Positions 10,201 through 18,980 of a stretch of DNA of 30,776 bases are shown in pieces. The number at the start of each line of letters is the position of its first letter. The first letter of the stretch is position 1. The notes beneath the pieces are model-generated. The model made no database searches. It saw nothing but the letters and a program-made list of their open reading frames with translations, and had not been told where the DNA came from. This DNA comes from Phoronis australis (Eukaryota > Phoronida > Phoronidae). Position numbers and translations under genes: made by a program. Location of the stretch: NCBI GenBank assembly GCA_002633005.1, contig NMRA01000146.1, positions 50,544-81,319 on the forward strand. The letters run 5' to 3'.

Positions 10201-13200
10201 GTGTTTTGTGTTATTTTTGTTGCCTGACAATGCCAGAATAACTTCCTAGTAACATTCAGACTTAGTTTGCATTTTTGCCACAAGGTGTCTCTTTACATTT
10301 TTTAAATTTCACTGTTTACAATTAATTTACAATAGTTAAACATGTAATATGAGTGTAATATTGTTCAATACAATGGCACTGATGGGACCATATTACTTGT
10401 TTTACAAAAAAATCACCAAAACTGTTGTTTTTACTGAGCTTTTTGGTGATTTTTAGGTAACTTCAAACTCAAATTTCTCAAAAATGTGCAACTTTATATG
10501 TGGGAACTTTTTAGATTTTAAAAACACTCTAATAAATGAATTAAAAAACACCAAAATAAAATTGCCCCCCTAAAGTACTCACAAAAACCATTTTCTAGAG
10601 GCCCTACAAAATCTGGCCCACCGACTAAACGGCACGTTCGGTTGCGTTACCTGACACATGACGGGAGACGGAGGTGTTGAAGTTATCCAATGACGTCACT
10701 GGTTTCACGCGCAGTCTGTTCAGCAGTTCACAACACGGGTTACTGGTGTCAGCTTATCGCTTGAATTCATCATTTAACACCAATAAATCATCAAACGTCG
10801 ATGGAAACCCTTAAAAATACAGTGTACACCGAGTTCTTATCAAAGCGTGTTGTTTTATTTCGCTGTTACAAATTTATTGGTTTTCGGACACACCCCCTTA
10901 GCCTATAAAGTTCGGCAGGCCAACCAAGGTCTATAGCAGGAGTTTGGGGTCTTTTCGGAGATTAATTCGAAATATTCTTCTGTGAAATACAGACAGGAAA
11001 ACCTAGATCTGTGTTGCTTAGACTTGTGATTTTTCTACTTCTAAACACACAAAACGCTTGTTATCCAGGCCAGTGGCTCGGAACCCGATCAGGCCCGTCG
11101 CTCGGAACCCAATCAGGCTGTACTGTTGTTACATTCGAGTAGTATAAATGTAAGGAGTCACTTCTGGTACGTCGATCGTCTGATATACACAATACACGTT
11201 AGTTCCTGATTTAATACTTGTTTTATTAGACTAACTAACGATGCAACAGAAATTAAACCTCCAGTCACGAAAAGACTATAATAGTGAGCCAAAGAGACAA
11301 TGTTCACGTAATTATTCATTTGAGTTAGCCACGAAACTGACAATCTACTTACTTGTCGGGGGCCGCGAAGTCGGCTTCCCATTCCACAGACCGTCAGGGC
11401 CAAGGTTGTACTGTAACAACGATTTGAATAATGTATTTGTATTTCTGAATAAAGATTCCTCTAACATGTGACCGTAGCGTATAAAATCGAGTAATAGTTT
11501 CACAACAGCTTTCTGTCAGCAAACACTGAATTAGCATACGCTCCCACGACCTCGGTGCCCGGTCAATTACCTTTAGTGCCGACATCAAAAGCCGGTAACG
11601 CTGTGGTTTATTCATTGCTGGCTTCTCACAATTTGCACTATCAAATACTGCAAATGCATTACAAATTGTATCTAAGGAGACATGCTTTGTTTCAGTTTTA
11701 TATAAGCATTGGTTAGGATGAGAATAATTCACTTTGAAACCGACCGCAGAATAATACACGTCTACATGACAAGTCGCCCGGCGCCAATCCCGACTTAGTC
11801 AAGAGCTCATTCGACGAAGACTTCACGGCCGGATCGTATCGTTAGGTTTCACAGGCTATAAGTTCGAACCGGAACTGATCAAGAAATACTAGAGAGGTGC
11901 CGTGAACATGCACAGGCAACGGAACGTATGGATAATTCTTTAGTATGCCGGAATTCGTCAGACAAACCACTGTCGACGAAATGCCTGCCATAGACACAGA
12001 GATGTTTCACGGCCTCATACTTGCTATTAACAGCGTACTTTTCATTCTTCACTACCGCGAACCTCCTCCTAAGCATTTCGGTTCTGGAGGAAGTCGAAAA
12101 AAAAACGATATACCCGCTTTCGTCGCAGCTTTGTATATTCAGACAACTGGGAACGATGCACCGCAATATAGCGGCATTCACTCTTCAGACGAACCACTGA
12201 CGTCACTGCGTCGTTTCTCACCTTCCTCACAGGTTAATGCGACACCTTTCGGCAAGGTGAGGTCGACCTTAAAGAGGCGATGTGGATATAGACCGATTAA
12301 GACGGTAAAAACGACTATTTAAATCGAGTGGCATTCTCCTTTAAACAGAGCATTTTGGGTTTAAAAATACTACCAAGCTTATAAAATCTCGAACTGCTGC
12401 CATTTTTGAATTGGAATGTTTAACTTCAATAATCTGTAATGTGATTTTGAGTCGCTGATCGATGCTTTGGATGTGCTGATTGGTAACGGAAAATAGAATC
12501 CTGTCACGGGTAGGGATACTATGAGTCCGATCTCTTGAGAGTAAAAGGGATAATTGACTTTGGTTTTTAGCCATCTAAAGATAACGAAATGCTGCTTTGA
12601 GTTTGTGATCAGTTATCATACTTTTTTGACTTTTAAAATGGTTGAGTGAGGATGGCTTTTAACCGGGTAAATATTTAGAATTTTCCAAATCATATCCATG
12701 AGGATATATTCGCGAATCGTTACTTTTTAATTACCTTTTACGAAGCAGGTCCACAAAAATGTTACGCTTTTAAAGTTGCGGATAATAGTGAAATAGCCTT
12801 ACAATATGTTGGTGCTTTTACGTAAAATTGGTGAGTAATCTTTCCATTTCAGGTTAAATTTTCCTTTTTCAACGAAGGGAAAGAAGTTTTTACTATGGAA
12901 TTCCAGGGCGAACATTCTAACAAAATGGACTGGTTCAGCACAGTTAAACTCACCAACAATCCCTTTACTGACTTGGGATTGACATTTCTTTCGATGTCTT
13001 TGATATCTTTTGAGCTCTCGCCGCACAGAAGAACAGAAAGACCGTGGGTACAGTCTTATATTCACGGGAGATGCAGAGATATTACAAGCTAGGTGGAAAT
13101 CAAGAGACCTTTCACTTAGACTGCAAGGGTTCCAAAAATACATTCCTCACCGAAAAAGATGTGCGGTGATACGCCGTAAAATGTAACAATTTGGTAAAAT

Positions 13201-16200
13201 GTAACAACTGTTACATTTTACAACATTGTTACATTTTACGTTGCTAAGCCTCTCCTAAAATGTAACAAGTAGTTGTTACATTTCACATGCGAAAAATGTA
13301 CCATTGTTACATTTTACGAAACCCACGTCATATTGCAAAGAAAATGACCAATATCACGAACAAGTGGTATCTAACGCGCCGGGGGTACTGGAGTATTTTT
13401 AGACGAGGAGTGCCGCCCAAAAATTTTGAATACCTACCCGTTTAGAGAGTAGGCTCGAACAAAACAGTGACCCATTTAGAGATTAATTTGTGTAAAAATT
13501 CACATTTTCGCACTTCTGTTCCAGAAATTCATGAAAGCCCCTATAGATATAGTTCTGTCGAAAATGGCACCATTTTGGAGAGTATTTTTTCTGTGAAAAA
13601 ACACCATTTTGGGCTGTACTTTTGGTATACATCTTCTACAGGAACGACACGGGCTGACACGACATGAATTTGGATACCTATTATCGTTTAATTAGTATTA
13701 CATTACTATCACTACTGTTACTACTATTAATTAAGTAGTACTCGTTATCATTTTTGTTATCGTTATTATTATTATTATTATTATTATGATTATTATTATT
13801 ACTATTATAACTATTATTATTTTTAAATGTATTTATTGAGGACACAATACATGTTTAGCAAAGTGCTAATACATCAAGGTCCTTAAAGATTTTAAAATCA
13901 TCTCATTTATGGATCAATGTTGTCATCGGGCAAGTGCTGTTCCAAAAGGATTTTAAAGGGGCTCCTATGTTCAGCTTTAACGATATTGTGAGGAGCGTCT
14001 TGACAGCTGTGGGTTCAGAGTAGGGCTAATTTTTTGAAAACGAGGAGGCTGAGATTTAAAATCTTGTTTAGGCGTGCATCGTCTTCAAAAATTGATTATT
14101 TCTAAACTATCGACAAGCATTGAAAATATAGCTGTATCCATTTGTAGTTTGCCAGGAAGAACAAATTTCAGACTGCAAGTCGCTGACTTGTTGAAAACAT
14201 TGCTTGTCAAAGAACTTGGAATCGTTCCACGATGATGAGTAAGTTCAAAAAAAGCGTTAAGCTGAACTCTGGAGGCAGACATTTTTGAGAACTAATGACG
14301 AGTCGGCTGCGGTCACCGGTTCATTAGATTAGCTAATAACGGAATTACAAAACACGCAACGATTTTATGCGGAGACGGCCCCAATATTCTTAGAAAAACA
14401 CAGTGATTTAACAGAATAATTTGAACTAAGTTTCCTTAAAAGTGGATTGCACGGAAAAATACGCCAACGTCGAAGTCAGCATTGTTTAATATATACATTT
14501 AATGCAATGCATCAAAAGGATTAATATACTAAATTCCCTTATCTTCGAGCTACAACACAAAAATGGCGCCTCATGAGACACGTGACTTCCCGTCCTGTAA
14601 TAATGGAATGTCCAGTCTTTGTCCTTATATATATGTACTTTGAACTAACTACCTTTGACCAAATAGCAATTTTATTTCACATTTTATATTAAAAGATAAT
14701 GGAAAGAGAATGTGCATGTTTTTATACTCCGAAAGGCCGACAGTCAGCTTTTTTGGACTATTGCCCCTTTAAGCTATCGACCTAGACCAGGTTTGAGCAA
14801 AACAATCATGTTCCTTCGGAGTCCAAATATTTTCTGTTTCTCCAGCTAGGCATCCCATTTTTACTTATACACGTCACAGTTTGACCTGTTGTTTCCACCA
14901 CTATTTCAGACAAGCTTGACATCATAGAAACAATGATATTTCTTTCGTTATTATGCCGCCACTTTTTAAGCTAATGGCTAGCCCTTCTCAAAGGTGATAT
15001 TTTGCCGTTGCTTTGACAAAATCTGTCAACCTGCAGGCAAATAAATGCGTGCTTTTATTTTCTTCACCCAAAATGTCTTTAAGAAATTGTTAATCGTAAC
15101 TCATTTCTAGACATTATCCGCCGGCATCAGAAACTTTGGTTTTGCTCCTTCTGTGTGAAGCAGGGCAATTACTGCATTAGCGATGACTCCAAGCCAATAA
15201 GACACTGGCCGAAAAAAAACAAACTATCGTGGACTAAAATGGGTAATTCTCCATAAAAATTTTTGTTATTGTCGTTTATTCCCTAAGAAATGCGATAAAT
15301 ATTAGCCAACAACGATGTCATTGTTGTTCTTACCAAGGGAAATGTGTTTACCTTAATGTCGGATACACAACTGGTTTATTAGCGCCAACAAAAGATTGCA
15401 AGAACACTTGATAGGTAAAAAAACTCGTTACCTGATCCTGGAAACTCCTCTCGTGTGGAGTTGAAACTGTACGCTGTACATTTTTGACTATACCATAAAA
15501 CCGACCATGTTAAAAACATGGGAAGCACATAGGGACAATCTATAAAGTCGACCTGGCACATTTGATAGAATACAATACAAACAACCCAAGGAAAAAGGCG
15601 TTAAGTGTGTCAATAAATTTCCTCCGTGTGACAAATGCCATGCAAACTGAAGAAATATGACGTCGCTTTCGTAATATGTAACAAGGGTACATTTCTCGCA
15701 TGTGCATTCAACGTAAATTGTAACAATTTTATAAAATGTAACAACTTGTTACATTTGAGGAGAGGCCTAGCAACATAAAATGTAACGATGACATCAAATG
15801 TAACAATTCTTACATTTTACGAAATTGTTACATTTTACGGCGTATCAGTTCGGTCCTAAATTCCTGGAAGGGTCCGGTGGCTTTTTCAAAGGAGAAGATC
15901 ATGGGACGTGATGCTTATATGAGAATTTCTCCTCAACTAGCTGCCTCCTTATGAAAGAGTGCCGTTACAAATAAATTCTCCACAGAATGGTTAAACTTAT
16001 GGTTTAGGGCTAAACATAGAAATCAACTTCTTAACATACATGTAACTCTGTAGAGTGTTCATGTTTTATGTATACGAGGACATGGATTCCAAAGGGTTGG
16101 TAATTGGATTTCACTTCAACAAATTGGCTTTTCATAGGATAAAAAGCCCTGCAAAGTGACAATATGGGGAAGCTGTACAAAAAGATGACTTTTTACGACA

Positions 16201-17624
16201 AGATGGTTCCCTTTTAGTCACGCCTAGTCACAAACCGGAAATGTTTTAATCTCACTGACTCTCGTAAAGGGCGGGTAGTCTAATTTCCCAGGGACGTGCT
16301 CACTGTATTCGAGTACCCTTAAATCCAAATTTCCAAAACCACCTGATGCCAGCTCCTATTTGTCATGAACCCAGATAACAAAATCAGTAGTAGACAAAGG
16401 AAACACGTAATCGCCTTTGCCTGTTTATCTAAATTAGCTTTAAATCATGTTTAATCTTAAGAATGACTCCAATTCTCGTACCTGAATCCGTCTAATCCCT
16501 TAATTTCCATCACATTTTGCGCTGTCATCGCGCGGCTCTTTCTGTGTGTTGTGCATCGTGTTACTACTCTTGCGTGGCCGTGAACCCACGGGTCACGTGC
16601 ATTTCAAATAATGGACTACGTTGTAATTGATGGACACGTCTATTCAGAAGTTTGTTCCCATACATTCTGGCGTCTGCGTACCGTTTTGAGAAAATCAAAA
16701 ATTTCAATATCAAATATTTGTAGTGCACTTGATTTAATGTTGTTACGAAGTAATGTGAGTAATTCTACATTTTCTGTTTAAGTCGCTCGTATTCCAACAA
16801 CCGTCGATTTCTTGTCACTGCACTGTACGAGAACTGTTTCTTAGACGAAGGATGGGTCGTAGTGATGGACAGTGCAGGTGTATGCGATTGGGAAAACAGG
16901 GATTCCAGATATCCACAGTTTTTGTACAGTAAGGCTCAGACAAAGGTGAAATGGACCTCGGATTTAGGTAAATTCAAACTGTCGTAGCAAACATGAACCA
17001 AATAATTCTGAATTGTGATAGTTTCCGTTTTATCAGCTAAAGGACATGTAATTCTTGAACCTTAGGGAGTTATCGAAACCATAAACATGAGGCATCTCGT
17101 CGTTTGAAAAATAGCATTGCATTATTGTATTCTGATGTGTAATTTTGTGAGATTAAGGAAACGTGTTTATGGTACGGCCAACTAAAAGCCAACAGTGGCG
17201 TATATGGGGCGTACATGTAGACGCGCGTAGACTCAGTTCTACATCTTTTCATTTTCAATGAGAAAGAGCGTTTCCGGGTGATATCTATGAAACGGGCCGA
17301 AACATGTGACAACGACACGCCGTTAACCTCTGACCAACGCAGAACCCTTTAGTGACCATTTTGGTCAAGGAAAGGGGCTTCTCACTCTTGTTTAGCGCTT
17401 GCAGATTATGTTATATTCCGAAAATAATAGTAATGAACGTAAATATGAGTTGACCAGCCATTTTAATTAAAACTGAATAACAATTCCCACTATTTAGTAG
17501 AGAATGCAGATTTGGTTCGTTTCCAATGCCCTGAATTATGGATGGCCCTTTATATTTTGTAGATGGACCAGAGCTGGGCACAGCGGATGTGATGGCTATA
17601 TATATCAAGTCTAGGTCTATTTGA
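3953..17624 (+). CDS. Five-exon gene for a secreted PAN/apple-domain protein (309 aa)
   Basis: Seen: exons 3953-4265, 4586-4761, 12853-13047, 16784-16967 and 17563-17624 sum to 930 nt (309 codons plus TGA at 17622-17624). All introns are GT..AG with matching phases (1, 0, 0, 1). Residues 1-22 form a signal peptide with a hydrophobic run at 9-22. Residues 35-97 resemble a PAN/apple domain (Cys59, 63, 68, 80). Residues 105-309 form a second domain with WELVFKG at 107-113, HYKNPLV at 147-153, GWVVVMD at 252-258, YPQFLYS at 271-277 and a terminal ADVMAIYI at 297-304. From memory, this second domain recurs in uncharacterised secreted proteins of cnidarians, lancelets and molluscs, and I know no established function. 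The likely role is extracellular ligand or matrix binding, by inference from PAN. Introns 2 and 3 are swollen by mobile DNA. The 3' end of exon 3 is uncertain. Confidence 0.72.
4586..4761 (+). CDS. Exon 2: first part of the unnamed extracellular domain
   Basis: The acceptor is TATCTTGTAG|ACG. The split codon G|AC gives Asp105, so phase 1 is preserved from exon 1. It encodes WELVFKGSS, a VYDLW motif and HYKNPLVENWDNLGVYE, all recognisable landmarks of the domain. The donor is TATGAG|GTACAG, phase 0. The frame stays open past the donor to 4827, but the residues after VYE match poorly, whereas exon 3 continues the domain. Intron 1 is only 320 bp. Confidence 0.75.
5745..5760. repeat. Perfect 16-bp palindrome at repeat border
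   Basis: CGAGTAGTACTACTCG is a perfect palindrome ending two bases before repeat copy 1 begins. It is absent at the left border of copy 2. Confidence 0.6.
6923..7225 (-). CDS. THAP-like zinc-finger exon, repeat copy 1
   Basis: THAP domains are ~90-residue C2CH zinc fingers that bind DNA and occur in transcription factors and P-element-type transposases. Seen here: RCIVPGC gives C-x4-C, then VFFSTSS, MLRRRFAVVKN in the position of the usual LR-KW-AV helix, and CVYGRHFVDSDF in the position of the C-x2-HF motif. Departures: C-x4-H instead of C-x2-H, Phe for the invariant Trp, and no in-frame ATG before the first Cys (the frame opens at GTG after a TGA). It is therefore either an internal exon or a degraded finger. 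A homopolymer of nine A's sits inside the frame. A possible next minus-strand exon lies near 6660. Confidence 0.42.
   Translation of the reverse strand: MNAAILRCIVPGCLNIQSCDESGYIVFFSTSSRTEMLRRRFAVVKNEKYAVNSKYEAVKHFCVYGRHFVDSDFSDEFRLTKKYPIRSVDCACSRRLSSMS
7242..7249. promoter_or_regulatory. CRE palindrome TGACGTCA, copy 1
   Basis: A perfect CREB/ATF site 17 bp upstream (minus-strand sense) of the first codon of the THAP-like frame, in a CpG-containing stretch. The same site is present in copy 2 at 12198-12205, so it is not independent evidence of function. Confidence 0.3.
7598..7598. other. Ambiguous base (N) at repeat boundary
   Basis: The only N in the window. Copy 1 and copy 2 agree up to the base before it and disagree after it, so it probably marks an assembly join or an unresolved position. 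Confidence 0.9.
9119..9852 (+). pseudogene. Decayed Cys-rich/CXC-type invertebrate gene, copy A
   Basis: Three fragments in the right order. 9119-9242 reads ALNMQMKF and then CVLEAKYHRSSCYKKR, resembling the EAKYH-C zinc-binding segment of a large uncharacterised invertebrate family. 9243-9434 (ending NLKKYC) resembles its LK-R middle region. 9632-9852 gives W-x2-GGGALQLICM, then a CXC-like block CKCKKNMC, CCNAGSNCTEMCSCDNCSN. Stops and frame changes separate the fragments. From memory such proteins are often multi-copy and transposon-like, with unknown function. Its 3' flank resembles that of copy B. Confidence 0.5.
9853..10467 (+). other. AT-rich 3' region of copy A
   Basis: No coding signal. 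Low-complexity AT-rich sequence between the CXC block and the conserved tail at 10468. Confidence 0.4.
10468..10612 (+). repeat. Conserved tail shared with 25060-25202
   Basis: It aligns by eye with 25060-25202: TCAAATTTCTC, AAAACACCAAAAT, TTGCCCCC and TTTTCTAGGC-like blocks occur in the same order. In both places the tail lies 0.5-0.8 kb downstream of a CXC-type C-terminal fragment, suggesting both are 3' ends of one element family. Confidence 0.6.
10687..10698 (+). promoter_or_regulatory. Fused CCAAT box and CRE
   Basis: CCAATGACGTCA joins a CCAAT box to a full CRE palindrome near the left end of repeat copy 2. In copy 1 the same place (about 5822-5833) reads CCAATGACGTAA, where the CRE has lost its palindrome. 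Confidence 0.28.
11394..11759 (-). CDS. Possible downstream exon in repeat copy 2 (unrecognised)
   Basis: A 121-codon minus-strand open frame lying downstream of the THAP-like exon in its direction of transcription. It contains a good internal donor (CTAAAG|GTAATT, near 11571), and the GTAATTGACCGGGCACCGAGG block is also kept in copy 1, which carries its own TTACAG|GTAATT at the same place. No domain is recognised. The frame is broken in copy 1 and may be fortuitous. Confidence 0.2.
   Translation of the reverse strand: MYYSAVGFKVNYSHPNQCLYKTETKHVSLDTICNAFAVFDSANCEKPAMNKPQRYRLLMSALKVIDRAPRSWERMLIQCLLTESCCETITRFYTLRSHVRGIFIQKYKYIIQIVVTVQPWP
11879..12181 (-). CDS. THAP-like zinc-finger exon, repeat copy 2
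   Basis: Nearly identical to the copy at 6923-7225 for the first ~60 codons. It differs by Gly to Ser in the first C-x4-C and Phe to Leu before the third Cys, and more in the C-terminal third. It has the same atypical C-x4-H spacing and the same missing ATG. The frame is open in both copies, which hints at past coding constraint or recent copying. Confidence 0.42.
   Translation of the reverse strand: MNAAILRCIVPSCLNIQSCDESGYIVFFSTSSRTEMLRRRFAVVKNEKYAVNSKYEAVKHLCVYGRHFVDSGLSDEFRHTKELSIRSVACACSRHLSSIS
12198..12205. promoter_or_regulatory. CRE palindrome TGACGTCA, copy 2
   Basis: Same element and position relative to the THAP-like frame as in copy 1. Confidence 0.3.
12853..13047 (+). CDS. Exon 3: central part of the extracellular domain
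   Basis: The acceptor is TTTCCATTTCAG|GTT at 12841-12855, in phase 0 after exon 2. It encodes VKFSFFNEGKEVFTMEF and then DWFSTVKLTNNPFTDL, which fits the expected domain order. The chosen donor TGG|GTACAG at 13047/13048 keeps phase 0 into exon 4. Residues after about 205 no longer look like the family. The +1 frame there reads IDISFDVFDIF before a stop, so either the donor is elsewhere or a 1-nt shift exists in this copy or assembly. Confidence 0.62.
12996..13166 (+). other. 3' part of exon 3 and left flank of the TIR element
   Basis: It spans the uncertain exon 3 end and ~120 bp of intron 3 before the mobile element. The frame of exon 3 runs open past the donor to a TAG at 13090. Confidence 0.5.
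13167..13331 (+). repeat. Left TIR with TGTAACA/TGTTACA array
   Basis: Seven TGTAACA or TGTTACA words, mostly flanked by AAAA or TTTT, in alternating orientation. Several pair as hairpins: 12-bp arms TAAAATGTAACA / TGTTACATTTTA around a 2-base spacer near 13193-13218, and AAATGTAACAA / TTGTTACATTT around GTAG near 13260. Such arrays are typical of transposase-binding subterminal repeats. Confidence 0.75.
13376..13670 (+). repeat. Probable nested interspersed repeat
   Basis: A GCCGGGGGTACTGGAG start, then GAGTGCCGCCC, TACCCGTTTAGAGA, repeated CCATTTAGAGA and CACCATTTTG words. This style (GGGGGTACT.., GTGCCGCCC..) resembles interspersed repeats I associate with anthozoan genomes. It is not shared with the TIRs and was probably inserted into or carried by the element. 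Confidence 0.3.
13757..13825. repeat. Imperfect (TTA)n/(ATT)n microsatellite
   Basis: About 70 bp of mostly TTA units with a few interruptions (GTTATT, ATGATT, ACTATT). Confidence 0.8.
13830..15656. other. Interior of the TIR element, no gene seen
   Basis: Small open frames at 14085-14282 and 15379-15561 (minus) carry no recognisable motif. No DDE/D catalytic context or zinc finger seen. Confidence 0.45.
15657..15847 (-). repeat. Right TIR with TGTAACA/TGTTACA array
   Basis: Inverse of the left TIR, including the spacer blocks GTTGCTAGGCCTCTCCT and CACATGCGA. It is ~26 bp longer through an insertion and has more mutated words (TGTAACG, CTTACA). Confidence 0.75.
15848..16783 (+). other. Remainder of intron 3
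   Basis: No exon-like segment fits between exon 3 and exon 4 here. It ends in the polypyrimidine stretch and AG at 16771-16783. Confidence 0.5.
16784..16967 (+). CDS. Exon 4: C-terminal core of the extracellular domain
   Basis: The acceptor is TTTCTGTTTAAG|TCG, phase 0. It encodes RRFLV near residue 235, then CFLDEGWVVVMDSAGVCDWE and YPQFLYSKA. The paired cysteines (246, 262) around the GW-VVMD strand are a hallmark of the domain as I remember it. The donor is TTAG|GTAAAT, phase 1. No ATG-initiated ORF of useful length covers it, so it would be missed by ORF scanning. Confidence 0.72.
17563..17624 (+). CDS. Exon 5: C-terminus and stop codon
   Basis: The acceptor is TATATTTTGTAG|AT. The split codon G|AT gives Asp290 (phase 1), followed by GPELGTADVMAIYIKSRSI and TGA. 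The AD-MAI-I ending matches the usual C-terminus of this domain. Intron 4 is 595 bp. No canonical AATAAA lies within the next ~900 bp. AATATA at 17674 is only a weak poly(A) candidate. Confidence 0.7.
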
Positions 17625-18099
17625 AACGCCCAAATATGGCATCGTTAACTGTAGTAACTTAAAAAGTCAACTTTAATATAAAATTTTTTTTGAATGAAAA
17701 CACGCTTTGGAAGAGAAAATTCAAGACACATGTACTCTAATGTCGAGTTGTTCAGATCAAATTCTAATACAGACCACTGCGAAGAAACACAAAAAGTGAC
17801 TACAAGATTGATAGTTGTAGATTTTTACAGTGTGGACACCAAATCGAAGATTTATTGAGCCTGGTTATGAGGAATACGACAGGATCGAAGGAAGGGATAT
17901 CCCAAGAATACTACAACCCACAATGTTATGTTGGGACGGTAGATAGGTTGTCTCTTTCAAGAGATGTGCCAAATTATATGTAGCCTGGCAATTTATTAAT
18001 CTGTAACTGTTTTACCTGAGGAAAATCATCATATTTATTGTTAGACCTGTTTATGGTCTTCTGATACTTACAGTGTATTAATGCCTGGGTATGTAGCAT
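17625..18099 (+). other. 3' flank of the PAN gene
   Basis: No coding signal. It may carry the 3' UTR. Confidence 0.4.
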
Positions 18100-18337
18100 G
18101 CTCGCACTCAGCGTTTAATTTGGGGGGAGCTCTAATATCTGGCGATGTGGACCTTTTACTAACAAAAACGGCAGGACTGAAATCAGGGTACTAATTTCAG
18201 AGCTGTGGATTGTCCTTTTAGTGGAGTTTTGTCTCGTTTTCTCGGACTTTTGGTTTCTATGAGGAGGACCATTTTGGCCACTTCGCCAAATGGGGGGTGG
18301 GGAGGGGGCTACTTGGACCCCCCTGGATGCGCGCATG
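18100..18337 (-). repeat. Dispersed repeat, minus copy
   Basis: Read on the minus strand it starts CATGCGCGCATCCAGGGGGG, then CATTTGG-GAAGTGG, GGTCC-CCTCA-AGAAAC, an A-rich purine stretch, and ends near GAGC-CCCCC...GGTGC-type sequence. The same blocks in the same order occur at 22896-23146 on the plus strand. G-runs on the reference plus strand (18284-18308) are part of it. Confidence 0.6.
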
Positions 18338-18980
18338 TGTAGAACAGGGAAGCTGGAGTTTATGACCATTGGGTTTTGTCATAATTATTTTATGTCGGTG
18401 TGGTGTCAATATAATTTTAGTAGTAACATTATTGTGTGCCAGTAAATGGCGATTCCATCTAATTTGAGTGATTAAATCAGAGTTGAATGAAATCTGATAT
18501 TTGCTGAAATGGAGTGCATGTACCAGTATGGTACAGTAACTTTGTACCAGCTTAACACTTCTCTTTTACTGTTACGGTGTGATTTTACTGCGTGATGGTG
18601 ATATTTTGAAAAAAATATTTTGAAATAAATCAAAACTTTATTATTTGAAATGGTTACAGTATCTCAATATGTTGTTTATGTGTGAACATTTTTGTTGTCC
18701 TTCTCGTTCTGCTGGCCAGATGGAAGTGTGCTCGTTATTAACTGAAAAAATCTGCGATTCCGCACATCATGGTTTGATGAAAGGGATACAGTGATTGGTG
18801 TAAAAATTAATATTGGTAAAAGTTAATAATGCGAACGCCTTTTTAAAACTCTAGTTCCGAGGTGTGTTGCTTTACAACAGAGTCTATGACAGAACTGTTT
18901 TAACTGAGACCATGTCGTTTCAAACCAGTTCCCGACCCTAAGATGAAATAGGCATTAGGACAAGTAATACTAGTTAGTTA

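Larger units (their letters stand above)
10628..12553. repeat. 1.9 kb repeat, copy 2
   Basis: Partner of 5763-7597. It is ~90 bp longer through indels and has an intact CCAAT/CRE cluster near its left end. Sequence right of 12553 is intron sequence leading into exon 3, so the unit's 3' boundary is at or before 12553 unless copy 1 is truncated by the assembly gap. Confidence 0.85.
4762..12852 (+). other. Intron 2 of the PAN gene, filled with repeats
   Basis: An 8.1 kb intron between GAG|GTACAG and TTTCCATTTCAG. The first ~980 bp (to 5744) show nothing recognisable. It then holds repeat copy 1, unassigned sequence 7599-9118 (with a CTTA tetranucleotide run near 7808-7828), the decayed Cys-rich gene, its AT-rich tail, and repeat copy 2. 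Only ~300 bp separate copy 2 from exon 3. Confidence 0.6.
13167..15847. mobile_element. 2.68 kb DNA transposon-like element with long TIRs
   Basis: Ends are TGATACGCCGTAAAATGTAA at 13167 and its inverse at 15847. The left TIR spans ~13167-13331 and the right ~15657-15847, roughly 80% identical by eye. Flanks GTGCGG (13161-13166) and GTTCGG (15848-15853) could be a 6-bp target duplication with one mismatch. No transposase is visible inside, so it looks non-autonomous. It sits inside intron 3 of the PAN gene, ~120 bp past exon 3. Superfamily unassigned. Confidence 0.78.

Noticed and set aside
12799-13143. 114-codon minus-strand open frame
   Set aside because: Shadow of exon 3; the plus strand has homology and a splice acceptor.
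13167-15847. Assigning the TIR element to hAT or Mutator
   Set aside because: No 8- or 9-bp target duplication and no transposase visible; ends do not match what I know of these groups.
18115-18369. 84-codon minus-strand frame rich in Pro/Arg
   Set aside because: It falls inside the dispersed repeat; a similar basic, proline-containing translation appears in the other copy, so it reflects G-rich repeat DNA.
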